Source: Methylopila jiangsuensis
GTDB lineage: Bacteria; Pseudomonadota; Alphaproteobacteria; Rhizobiales; Methylopilaceae
Reading direction: 5' to 3'
Length of the DNA stretch: 64,000 nt
Assembly (NCBI RefSeq): GCF_027922305.1
Contig: NZ_BSFK01000005.1
Span: 806,001-870,000, forward strand
Shown: positions 31,886-39,880 of the stretch, in pieces
How the letters are laid out: every line of letters begins with the position of its first letter
Numbering within the stretch: the stretch's first letter is position 1
Position numbers and translations under genes: made by a program
The notes under the pieces: generated by a model
Database searches by the model: none
Told to the model about the DNA's origin: nothing
The model's input: the letters and a program-made list of their open reading frames with translations, nothing else

Positions 31886-32683
31886 TCAGGCGGCCGTGGC
31901 GCCGATGCCGGCGGCGCGGGCGCGCTCGCCGCGAAAATACTGCTTCATCCAGGGATCGTCGTTCTTGACCATCTCGGACATGGGCCCGACCGCGAGCGCC
32001 TTGCCGCCCTTGAGCGCGCAGATGCGGTCGCAGGCGGTGGTCAGGCTGTCGAGGTCGTGGGTGACCATGTAGACGGTGAGGCCGAGCGAATCCCGAAGCG
32101 TCATGATCAGCTTATCAAAATCCGCGGCGCCGATCGGGTCGAGACCCGCCGTCGGCTCGTCGAGGAACACGATGTCCGGGTCGAGCGCCAGCGCCCGCGC
32201 CAGCGCCGCGCGCTTGATCATGCCGCCGGACAGCTCCGACGGGTAGCGGTCCGCCGCCTCGGGCTTCAGGCCCACGAGGTCGATCTTCAGCCGGGCGATC
32301 TCGTCCCGCAGCTTGGGGCCGAGCGAAGTGTGCTCGCGCAGCGGCATCTCGATGTTCTGCTTCACGGTCTGGGAGGAGAACAGCGCCCCCTGCTGGAACA
32401 GCACGCCCCAGCGCTGCTCGACCGCGAGACGCTCCTTCACCGTGGCCTTGTCCAGATCGACGCCCAGCACCTCGACCCGGCCGGAGCGCTTCGGCAGCAG
32501 CCCGATCACCGCCCGCAGCGTGACCGACTTGCCCGCGCCGGACGGGCCGACGACGCCGAGAATTTCGCCCTTGCGCACGTCGAGGTCGAAGCCGTCGATG
32601 ACGTTGCGGTCGCCGAAGCCGACCACGAGATCCTGCACCCGGATGACCAGCTCGTGCCCGTCCGCCTCTGGGAGCTCGGCCAT
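31886..32683 (-). CDS. mlaF: MlaF-type ABC transporter ATP-binding protein
   Basis: A 265-residue ABC ATPase of the MlaF/Ttg2A group that drives phospholipid transport. Walker A GPSGAGKSVT is near residue 43, the signature LSGGMIKRAALARAL (typical Mla form SGGMxKR) near 150, Walker B DIVFLDEPTAGLDPI near 168 and VTHD near 203. The ATG at 32683 lies two bases after the permease stop; the longer upstream reading frame overlaps the permease gene and is rejected. Confidence 0.94.
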   Translation of the reverse strand: MAELPEADGHELVIRVQDLVVGFGDRNVIDGFDLDVRKGEILGVVGPSGAGKSVTLRAVIGLLPKRSGRVEVLGVDLDKATVKERLAVEQRWGVLFQQGALFSSQTVKQNIEMPLREHTSLGPKLRDEIARLKIDLVGLKPEAADRYPSELSGGMIKRAALARALALDPDIVFLDEPTAGLDPIGAADFDKLIMTLRDSLGLTVYMVTHDLDSLTTACDRICALKGGKALAVGPMSEMVKNDDPWMKQYFRGERARAAGIGATAA

Positions 32684-32685
32684 GG

Positions 32686-33831
32686 TCAGATCCCCATCGA
32701 CGCGAACAGCATGGCGAACACGCCGTCGAGCACGATCACCACGAAGATGGACTTCACCACCGACGAGGTGGTGCGGGCGCCGAGCGATTCCGCCGAGCCC
32801 TGCACCTTCGCGCCCTCGGTGCAGGCGATCAGGCCGATCACCACCGCCATGAACGGCGCTTTCACGATGCCGACCATGAAGGTCTGGAACGTCAGCGCGT
32901 CCTTCAGGCGCTGCAGGAAGGTGATCGGCGTGATGTCGCCATAGAGCCAGGCCACCAGACCGCCGCCCAGCAGCGCCGACATGGAGGCGAGGAAGGACAG
33001 CAGCGGCATGGCGATGACCAGCGCCACCAGGCGCGGCATGGCGAGAATCTCGATCGGATCGAGGCCCATGGTCTTCAGGGCGTCGATCTCCTCGCGCATC
33101 TTCATGGAGCCGATCTCGGCCGTGAAGGCCGAGCCCGAGCGGCCCGCCACCATGATGGCGGTCAGCAGCACGCCCAGCTCGCGCAGCACGAGGATGCCGA
33201 GCAGGTCCACCACGAACAGCGTGGCGCCGAAGTTCTTGAGCTGGAAGATGCTCTGCTGGGCCACGATCGCGCCCACGAGGAACGAGATCAGCGCCACGAT
33301 CGGCGTCGCCGCCAGTCCGACCCGCTGGAGATTCGCCACCGTCGAGGTGAACCGGAAGCGCCACGGCGCGCGCAGCAGCCGCAGCGACGCCATGGTCACG
33401 GCGCCGAGAAAGCTGACCCCCAGCACCACGTCGTCCTTGAGCGACACGACGCCCGCGCCGAAGTCGGCCAGCGTGGCGAAGATCGCGGATTCCTTGGGGC
33501 CCGTGGGCGCCGGCTCCTGTCCGCGCCCGTCGAGCGCGTCGAGCAGGCGCTCGTGCTGGGCGCTCGCGCCCTGGAGCCTCGCCTTGGCGCCCGCGGCCTC
33601 CGCCTGCTCCACCAGCCGCCGGATCAGCACCGCGCCGACGGTGTCGAGACGTCCGAGGTCGGACAGGTCGATGACCAGCGTCTTGCCCTGGGCGTCGCGC
33701 AGGTCGGCCCGATCGACCTGCCGCGCGAGCGGCTCGCCGGCGGAGGCCGTCCAGTCGCCGAGCGGCTTCAGCACCACGCCGTCGTCGACCCGCTCTGTCT
33801 TGAAACTGCCGGACTTGGCTTCAGCCTGCAC
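32686..33831 (-). CDS. mlaE: STAS-MlaE fused ABC lipid permease
   Basis: A permease of the MlaE family, with an N-terminal STAS-like domain (ending near IRRLVEQAEAAGAKARLQG) fused to five or six transmembrane segments (TPIVALISFLVGAIVAQQS, GRSGSAFTAEIGSMKMREEIDAL). The fusion replaces a separate MlaB protein. Start choice is weak: the frame is open to ATG 33948, but that would overlap the dgcN start codon and has no ribosome site; GTG 33831 gives an N-terminus fitting the STAS domain and GTG 33879 is another option. Confidence 0.9.
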   Translation of the reverse strand: MQAEAKSGSFKTERVDDGVVLKPLGDWTASAGEPLARQVDRADLRDAQGKTLVIDLSDLGRLDTVGAVLIRRLVEQAEAAGAKARLQGASAQHERLLDALDGRGQEPAPTGPKESAIFATLADFGAGVVSLKDDVVLGVSFLGAVTMASLRLLRAPWRFRFTSTVANLQRVGLAATPIVALISFLVGAIVAQQSIFQLKNFGATLFVVDLLGILVLRELGVLLTAIMVAGRSGSAFTAEIGSMKMREEIDALKTMGLDPIEILAMPRLVALVIAMPLLSFLASMSALLGGGLVAWLYGDITPITFLQRLKDALTFQTFMVGIVKAPFMAVVIGLIACTEGAKVQGSAESLGARTTSSVVKSIFVVIVLDGVFAMLFASMGI

Positions 33832-33946
33832 GAGAGATCGCTTGGGCTCCGGTACGCGGGGGCTCGCCTTGCGGCGCACAACGTCGGTTCGTATTACTAG
33901 AGCGTAAACGGCGCTGTCGAGGCGATCCAACGACAAGGACCGGCGC

Positions 33947-34954
33947 ATGGAGATCGCGAAGCCCTATCTGTTGTTTCTGGGCGACGCCCCGGACGCCCTC
34001 GCAGCCAAGACCGCGGCCGGCGTGGTGGACTGGCGGCGGGACTGGTGCGTCGGGCAGCTGCGCCTTCCCGGCTGCAAGGCGGACGTGGGGTTGCCGGACC
34101 TCGACGTGGCGGGCGCCGTCGCTGCGGGCGCGAAGACGCTGGTGATCGGAGTGGTGAACGCGGGCGGCGTGCTGCCCGAACGCTGGATCGACCAGATCGT
34201 GCTGGCGCTCGAATCGGGGCTCGACGTGGCGAGCGGACTGCATGGGCGGCTGTCAGGTTTTCCACGCATCGCGGAAGCGGCCGAAACCCATGGCCGGGCG
34301 CTGCACGACGTGCGCCACGCCCGCGAGACCTTCGCCACCGGCAAGGGCGTGAAGCGCCCCGGCCGCCGGCTGCTCACCGTCGGCACCGACTGCTCGGTAG
34401 GCAAGAAATACGCGGCGCTGGCTCTGGAGGCGGAGATGACGGCCCGCGGCCTCGACGCCGAGTTCCGCGCCACCGGCCAGACCGGCGTGCTGATCGCCGG
34501 CCGGGGCGTGGCGGTGGACGCAGTGGTGGCGGACTTCATCTCCGGCGCGGCCGAATGGCTGACGCCCGCCAACTCTCCCGACCACTGGGACGTGGTGGAG
34601 GGCCAGGGCTCGCTGTTCCACCCATCCTTCGCCGGCGTCACGCTCGGCCTGCTGCACGGCGCCCAGCCGGACGCCTTCGTGGTCTGCCACGAGCCGACCC
34701 GAACCACCATGCGCGGCGTCGCCCATCCCCTGCCCTCCATCGGCCAGGTGATCGAAGCGACGGTGGCGGCGGGGCGGCTGACCAACCCGGACATCCGCTG
34801 CGTCGGGATCGCCGTCAACACCGCGGCGCTGGACGAGACCGCGGCCCGCGCTGCGCTGGACGCCGCCGCAGCCGCCCACGGCCTGCCGGCGAGCGACCCG
34901 GTGCGCTTCGGCGTGGGCCCGATCGTGGACCGGCTGATCGCCGAGTTTCCGTGA
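33947..34954 (+). CDS. dgcN: N-acetyltransferase DgcN-type protein (DUF1611)
   Basis: A 335-residue DUF1611 protein with a P-loop-like nucleotide site (VGTDCSVGKKYAALALEAEM, near residue 145). The family was characterised as DgcN, which works with DgcA in D-glutamate catabolism through N-acetylated intermediates. Here dgcA follows after a 184-base gap. Other readable family blocks are VNAGGVLPERW and VVEGQGSLFHPSFAGVTLGL. The start ATG lies next to the divergent mlaE region. Confidence 0.85.
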   Translation: MEIAKPYLLFLGDAPDALAAKTAAGVVDWRRDWCVGQLRLPGCKADVGLPDLDVAGAVAAGAKTLVIGVVNAGGVLPERWIDQIVLALESGLDVASGLHGRLSGFPRIAEAAETHGRALHDVRHARETFATGKGVKRPGRRLLTVGTDCSVGKKYAALALEAEMTARGLDAEFRATGQTGVLIAGRGVAVDAVVADFISGAAEWLTPANSPDHWDVVEGQGSLFHPSFAGVTLGLLHGAQPDAFVVCHEPTRTTMRGVAHPLPSIGQVIEATVAAGRLTNPDIRCVGIAVNTAALDETAARAALDAAAAAHGLPASDPVRFGVGPIVDRLIAEFP

Positions 34955-35049
34955 CGGAACGCTGCGGCGGCCTCCGCGCCCGTCGTGCGCCGGGCATCCA
35001 CGACCTGAACGTTCAAGACTTTGATTTACGCAAAGAAGAATTGTGGACA

Positions 35050-35072
35050 CCCGCCTGCGGCGGGCATGACGG
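35050..35072. repeat. REP-like palindrome in the dgcN-dgcA gap
   Basis: CCCGCC-TGC-GGCGGG hairpin followed by CATGACGG, in a short AT-rich patch (35009-35047 alongside). It resembles the palindrome at 2511-2539 in its GGCATGAC/GGGCATGAC end. It separates dgcN and dgcA, so it may moderate read-through or mRNA decay between them. Confidence 0.4.
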
Positions 35073-35138
35073 AGCTCGAATGACGCGCCGCGGCAGTTTC
35101 CAAACAGTCTCTGAGACGGCATGCGGAGCGAGGGCTCC

Positions 35139-36128
35139 ATGACCGTTGACCTGTCCGTACGCATCGAGCGCTGGCCCGTGGCCGGGGCGTTCACCATCGC
35201 CCGCGGCTCCGTGACCGAGGTGATCACGGTGGTGGCGGAGATCGTCGACGGGCCGTTTCGCGGCCGGGGCGAATGCCGCCCCTACCCCCGCTATGGCGAG
35301 ACGCCCGAGGGCGTGAAGGCCGACATCGAGCGGCTTGGCGCGGCGATCGCGGACGGGCTCGACCGCGACGCCCTGCAGGCGCGCCTGCCGGCGGGCGCGG
35401 CGCGCAACGCCCTCGACTGCGCGCTGTGGGACCTCGAAGCCAAGCGCGCCGGCGCGACGGCGGCCGCGCTCGCCGGCCTGCCCGAACCCGGCCCGCTCGT
35501 CACCGCCTACACGCTCAGCCTGGGCGATCCCGACGCCATGTTCGCCGCCGCGGCCGCCGCCGCCGCGCGCCCGCTGCTGAAGGTGAAGCTCGGGGCGCCG
35601 GACGGGCGCGACCCGGAGCGCATCGCCGCCGTGCGCGCCGGCGCGCCGGACGCGGAGCTGATCGTGGACGCCAACGAAGGCTGGACCGGCGCGGCGCTCG
35701 CCCGCAACCTCGCAGCCTGCGCCGAGGCGAGGGTGACGCTGGTGGAGCAGCCGCTGCCCGCCGGCGACGACGCCCTGCTGGCCGAGATCGCCCGGCCGAT
35801 TCCGGTCTGCGCGGATGAAAGCGCCCATGGCCGCGCCGGCCTGCCGAAGCTCGTCGGACGCTACGACGCCATCAACATCAAGCTCGACAAGACCGGAGGC
35901 CTGACCGAGGCGCTGGCGCTGGCGGAGGACGCCCGCGACGCCGGGCTGACGGTGATGGTGGGCTGCATGCTGGCCTCCTCGCTCGCCATGGCCCCGGCGG
36001 TGCTGGTGGCGCAGCGCGCGGCGGTGGTGGACCTCGACGGGCCGCTGCTGCTGGCGCGGGATCGGGAGCACGGGCTCGTCTTCGACGGCAGCACGCTCCA
36101 TCCGCCGTCGCCGCTGCTGTGGGGATGA
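35139..36128 (+). CDS. dgcA: Enolase-superfamily epimerase (DgcA / dipeptide epimerase type)
   Basis: A 329-residue enolase-superfamily enzyme. Metal ligands and catalytic lysines are present: LLKVKLG (KxK), IVDANEGW (Asp), LVEQPLP (Glu), VCADES (Asp-Glu) and INIKLDKTGG. This is the pattern of L-Ala-D/L-Glu epimerases and of DgcA, the N-acetyl-D-glutamate racemase; the adjacent dgcN favours the latter. I chose ATG 35139, seven bases after GAGG; an in-frame ATG at 35121 would add six residues. Confidence 0.87.
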   Translation: MTVDLSVRIERWPVAGAFTIARGSVTEVITVVAEIVDGPFRGRGECRPYPRYGETPEGVKADIERLGAAIADGLDRDALQARLPAGAARNALDCALWDLEAKRAGATAAALAGLPEPGPLVTAYTLSLGDPDAMFAAAAAAAARPLLKVKLGAPDGRDPERIAAVRAGAPDAELIVDANEGWTGAALARNLAACAEARVTLVEQPLPAGDDALLAEIARPIPVCADESAHGRAGLPKLVGRYDAINIKLDKTGGLTEALALAEDARDAGLTVMVGCMLASSLAMAPAVLVAQRAAVVDLDGPLLLARDREHGLVFDGSTLHPPSPLLWG

Positions 36129-36209
36129 CGGCGCAACCTCCTGCGATTCAGCGCGAATCGACGTACATCTAGGGCTTGGGCGCGGACGATCGCGGCCCGG
36201 AGCCGATCT

Positions 36210-37013
36210 ATGAGCAAGCCGCCCCAGCTCACCCTGGAGGATTACGAGGCCATCGCCTCCGCCGTCATGGAGACGGAGCGGGGCCGCTGGTTCCTCGCCG
36301 AGTTCGCGCGCCGCAACCGCGTCGCCGACACCGCCGAGGTGCTGGAGGCGCTGACGCGGCTGGAGCAGCGGATGGCGCCGCGGACGCCGGACAGCCGGGT
36401 GGACGCCGCCTGCCCCCCGGCGGTGGCGGAAGCCGCGGCGGCGGTGCGCGCGGCGCTGATGGCGCCGAAGCCGGCGGAGCTGCGGGTGGAGCTGGCGCTG
36501 GCGCGGCTCGCCACGCTGGAGCGGCTGGCGAAACCCGGTCCCGACGCTGCGGCGCTGGAAGGTCCGCCCCTGCCTGAACCCCACGTTCCGTCTGTCGCGC
36601 GGCTTCCGGCCACGGAGCGCGCCGCCCAGGTGGCCGCGCTCGAACGCCCTGATCCCGTCGCCGAGCCGGCGAGGGAGCCTCCCGCCGGTCCGGTCCTTGT
36701 GGCCAGCCGTACGGAGCCCGCCGTTCCCCCGCCTCCCGGCGAGCCCGCCACGGTCGAGCCCGATCGGTCGGGAGACGATACGGAGCGCTCGGCCGCCTCC
36801 TCCGCGCGGCCGGCGACCGAAGCCGCGTTGACGACGCTGGAGACGCCGACGCCGGTCTCCGCCGCATCCACGGACAGCCCCGCCGTCCGCCTCGCCGCCG
36901 CTCCGCGCCGTCTCGCGCCCGCCGCAAGGCGCGAGGAGCGCCCCGCGCCGGCGCCGCTGCCGCCCCTGCTGGAGAGCCTGTCGGAGGCCGACAGGGCGCT
37001 GCTGTTCGCCTGA
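36210..37013 (+). CDS. Hypothetical protein with conserved N-terminal module and Pro/Ala-rich body
   Basis: A 267-residue cytoplasmic protein. Residues 5-50 contain a compact block (YEAIASAVMETERGRWFL then EFARRNR) that I recall in uncharacterised alphaproteobacterial proteins, predicted as two helices. The remaining 200 residues are Pro/Ala/Glu-rich, with coiled-coil potential near 85-110 and likely disorder after it. There is no signal peptide or catalytic motif. It lies between dgcA and the XRE-cupin regulator on the same strand, but no functional tie is visible. Confidence 0.6.
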   Translation: MSKPPQLTLEDYEAIASAVMETERGRWFLAEFARRNRVADTAEVLEALTRLEQRMAPRTPDSRVDAACPPAVAEAAAAVRAALMAPKPAELRVELALARLATLERLAKPGPDAAALEGPPLPEPHVPSVARLPATERAAQVAALERPDPVAEPAREPPAGPVLVASRTEPAVPPPPGEPATVEPDRSGDDTERSAASSARPATEAALTTLETPTPVSAASTDSPAVRLAAAPRRLAPAARREERPAPAPLPPLLESLSEADRALLFA

Positions 37014-37134
37014 CCGCGCCGCGGTTGCGCAACCGGCCGACACCGCGGCTCTCGCCTTGCGCCGGACGGCGTTGGCCCGTACATCTCGTCCGATCCATCG
37101 AACGACCGTTCGTCCCAGCAAACGGAGCCACGTC

Positions 37135-37743
37135 ATGGCGCCTCGCGGCCGGCCGGGCCTGGATGACGGCGCGCAGATCGTCTCCGGCCAACTTGGCAAG
37201 ACCATCCAGCGTCTGCGCAAGGCCTACAACCTCTCGCTGTCCGAGCTTGCGGAGCAGTCCGGGGTCGCCAAGTCGATCATCAGCCAGATCGAGCGCAACG
37301 AGACCAACCCGACGCTCGCCACCATCTGGCGCCTGAGCCAGGCGCTGGACGTGTCCATCGACCGCGTTCTGGCCTCGGGCGAGGACGCGCCGTTCTTCGA
37401 AAAGCTGTCCCGCGCCGACACGCCGCTGATCGTGTCCGAGGACGGCAAGGTGCGCCTCGCCATCATCGGCTGGATCAAGACGGTCGAGTGGCTGCAGTGG
37501 TACGACGTGACCGCGGAGCCGGGCGGCGCGCTGGAATCCGACGCCCATCAGCGCGGCTCGATCGAGTGCCTGTCGGTGCTGTCCGGCGAGGCCGAGGTGG
37601 AGGTCGCCGGCCACGCGGAGCGCGTGCGCGCCGGCGAGACCCTGCGCTACCGCTGCGACAGCCCCCATGTGGTGCGCGCCGTGGGCCCGGAGCCCCTGCG
37701 CGCCACCATGGTCTGCATCATGAAGGCCGCCGTGATGGCGTGA
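37135..37743 (+). CDS. XRE-family transcriptional regulator with cupin sensor domain
   Basis: A 202-residue regulator: a helix-turn-helix domain at residues about 20-75 (LSELAEQSGVAKSIISQIE, then NPTLATIWRLSQAL) followed by a cupin domain at about 120-195 (GGALESDAHQRGSIECLSVL, RAGETLRYRCDSPHVV). Such XRE-cupin proteins respond to small metabolites and often control amino-acid catabolism. It could regulate the upstream dgcN/dgcA genes, but this is only proximity. The ATG at 37135 has ACGGAG eight bases upstream; a start at 37057 is less likely. Confidence 0.88.
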   Translation: MAPRGRPGLDDGAQIVSGQLGKTIQRLRKAYNLSLSELAEQSGVAKSIISQIERNETNPTLATIWRLSQALDVSIDRVLASGEDAPFFEKLSRADTPLIVSEDGKVRLAIIGWIKTVEWLQWYDVTAEPGGALESDAHQRGSIECLSVLSGEAEVEVAGHAERVRAGETLRYRCDSPHVVRAVGPEPLRATMVCIMKAAVMA

Positions 37744-37745
37744 AC

Positions 37746-37769
37746 GGGGACGGCCGCTAAGGCCGCCCC
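37746..37769. terminator. Hairpin between convergent regulator and RTX genes
   Basis: A 9-bp stem with a single bulged A (GGGG-A-CGGCC pairing with GGCCG-CCCC), loop GCTAA, lying in the 42-base gap between two convergent stops. A weak T-run follows, so it is a probable shared terminator. Confidence 0.4.
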
Positions 37770-37785
37770 CGCTTGCGTGTCGTGG

Positions 37786-39621
37786 TCAGAGAATGAAGTC
37801 GCCGGCGGAGACCGAGGCGACGTTCTCGAGTTCGATCACGAAGTCCGCGACCCGGTCGCCGTCCACGTCGCCGAACACGGTGGTGGAGCCGTCCGCCGAC
37901 GCCGCGTAAAGCTCGCCGGCGACGCCCGTGAAGCCGTCGGTCCAGACGAAGGACTGGCGGCCTGAAGCGGTCGTGTCAGCGTCCAGTTCCACAAGACGAA
38001 TCCTGTCGCCCTGGGCCGTCGAGAAGTCCGTGATGACGTCATGGGCTGCCGCGAGGCTGTCCGTGACGGCCACGTAGGTGAACAGGTCGGCCCCGAGCCC
38101 GCCGGTGAGCCGGTCCGCTCCGGAGCCGCCGATGATGCGGTCGGAGCCGGTTCCGCCGTCGACGACGTCATCGCCCGCGGCCCCGTTGATGAGATCGCTC
38201 CCGCCGCCGCCGTTGATCACGTTGGCGCCGGCGTCGCCGGCCAGACGGTCGCGCGCCGCGCCGCCGGTGAGGTTCTCGAACTCCGCCACGCCGTCCGCGC
38301 CGGTGGCCCGGCCGGTCTGGAGATTGGCGGTGATGGACCCGCGGTAGGCCTCGTAGGTCAGCGTGTCCTCACCCGCGCCGCCACGGCTCAGGCCTTCGAT
38401 GACGGAGCCGCGCAGCAGCGACAGCGTGTCGTCGCCGGAGCCGAACAGGATGGCCTCGCCGTCGCCGCCGGCGATCAGGCCGGCGTTGGCGATCCTGTCG
38501 CCCTGATCGCTGACCAGCTTGATGGCGTAGCCCGCCTCGCCGCGGATTTCGCCGGTGTTGGCGATGTAGGTGACGAAGGAGGCGTCGCCCTGGGAGCTGT
38601 CGTCGATCAGGATGCCGAGATCCTTGCCGATGATCTCGGCGCCGGAGAAGTTGCGGATGATCCCGCCGCCGGCCGCGATCCCCTCCGAGGTGTTGGGCAG
38701 GCCGTCCGAGCCCGTGCCGCCCGAGCCCTCGCCGCGGATGGAGCCGTAATTGTGGATCACGGCGCGGAAATCGACGTCCACGCCGTCGCCGTCGCCGTCG
38801 TTCACGCCGTCCGGCCCGCCGCCGTCCTCGGCGCCGACGGTGGAGCCGTTCACGTCCGTGCCGTCCAGATCGCTGAAGCGGCCGACGATCTCGCCGCGGT
38901 TGACGACGGTGGCGGTCCCGTCGGACCCGACGCCCGAGCCGTTGAGGCCGACGATGCGGCCGCTGTTGGCGACGGCGATCGTGGTGTCCTCGTCGGCGTT
39001 CACGCCGTGCCGGTCGCCGGTGACGACGCCGCCGTCCGCGTTCGCGACCTGTCCGATCGCGCCGGACTCGAACTGAACGCCGTCCGCCTTGCTCTGGTAG
39101 CCCTCGTCGGAGCCGCCGGTGACGACGCCGGAGTTCCGCAATTCGCCGCGGCCGCCGAAACGCACGCCGTCGTTCTCGTCCGAATCGATCAGGCCGGCGT
39201 TGGTGATCCTGGCCACGAAGGCGCCTGCGCCCGAAGCGAGGTCGAGGCCCTGCCCCGAGCCCGCTTCGATGCGGCCCGACGCGGCGTTCAGGATGGTGAG
39301 GACGCCGGACGAGACCTCGTTCTGGATCTGCACCACGTCGTTCTCGGACGCGATCAGGCCGGAGTTCTCGATGGTCGCGGTGAAGTCGGAGCCCACCGCC
39401 TTGCCGATGCGGATGGCGCGTCCGTCCTCGGCCTCGTTCAGGAGCGCGCCTTCGTTCACGACGCGCGCGCCGTTGGTGACGTCGTTGAACAGCACGCTCG
39501 GGTCGTCGTCGCCGACGATGAAGTCGCCCCCAACGCGCAGTTCGTCCGCGCCCTTCATCTTCAGCGCGTCATCGCGCGTTTCGCCCGAAGCGACCGTGGT
39601 GGTGGTCATGGTGGCGGACAT
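37786..39621 (-). CDS. Secreted RTX-type calcium-binding protein with beta-helix repeats
   Basis: A 611-residue acidic protein with no Sec signal. Residues about 50-400 are imperfect repeats of the kind IANTG-EIRG, ITNAG-LIDS, VVNRG-EIVG, suggesting a right-handed beta-helix. An Asp-rich loop, NDGDGDGVDVDF, interrupts them near residue 275. Residues about 455-510 carry GGxGxDxL calcium nonapeptides, and the extreme C-terminus (FVIELENVASVSAGDFIL) matches the type I secretion signal of serralysin-like proteins. No type I secretion genes are in the window. Function, perhaps adhesion or surface layer, is inferred. Confidence 0.82.
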   Translation of the reverse strand: MSATMTTTTVASGETRDDALKMKGADELRVGGDFIVGDDDPSVLFNDVTNGARVVNEGALLNEAEDGRAIRIGKAVGSDFTATIENSGLIASENDVVQIQNEVSSGVLTILNAASGRIEAGSGQGLDLASGAGAFVARITNAGLIDSDENDGVRFGGRGELRNSGVVTGGSDEGYQSKADGVQFESGAIGQVANADGGVVTGDRHGVNADEDTTIAVANSGRIVGLNGSGVGSDGTATVVNRGEIVGRFSDLDGTDVNGSTVGAEDGGGPDGVNDGDGDGVDVDFRAVIHNYGSIRGEGSGGTGSDGLPNTSEGIAAGGGIIRNFSGAEIIGKDLGILIDDSSQGDASFVTYIANTGEIRGEAGYAIKLVSDQGDRIANAGLIAGGDGEAILFGSGDDTLSLLRGSVIEGLSRGGAGEDTLTYEAYRGSITANLQTGRATGADGVAEFENLTGGAARDRLAGDAGANVINGGGGSDLINGAAGDDVVDGGTGSDRIIGGSGADRLTGGLGADLFTYVAVTDSLAAAHDVITDFSTAQGDRIRLVELDADTTASGRQSFVWTDGFTGVAGELYAASADGSTTVFGDVDGDRVADFVIELENVASVSAGDFIL

Positions 39622-39880
39622 CCCCGTTTATGAGAGCCGCAAACGCCTGCGGCGAAAGGCGGTGGACCCTAAAAACGCTCCATGACGGGCGAACGACAGC
39701 AGGGCCGCTTTCGCCCTGGATGTGGTGCTCCGATGCCACGGTTGCGGCGAAAGCGTGTCCGCCAGCCCTGATCCGATTGCCGAACGGCGGCGGCGCACGC
39801 ACGCTCCGTCAAACGCCGTTCGCGCTTCGCGGGCGGACAAGACCGGCCCAGAGACCGGCGCGCAGTTCGGGAAGAAACGC

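Noticed and set aside
33829-33948. ATG at 33948 as start of the mlaE-type permease
   Set aside because: Its first codons overlap the divergent dgcN start, share the CATG and have no ribosome site. A GTG further in fits the STAS domain better, although the exact codon is unsure.
37786-39621. NxG-repeat gene as an autotransporter or CRISPR-like tandem repeat
   Set aside because: There is no signal peptide or barrel domain, and the repeats are diverged at DNA level with no constant spacer, so it is an RTX/beta-helix protein instead.
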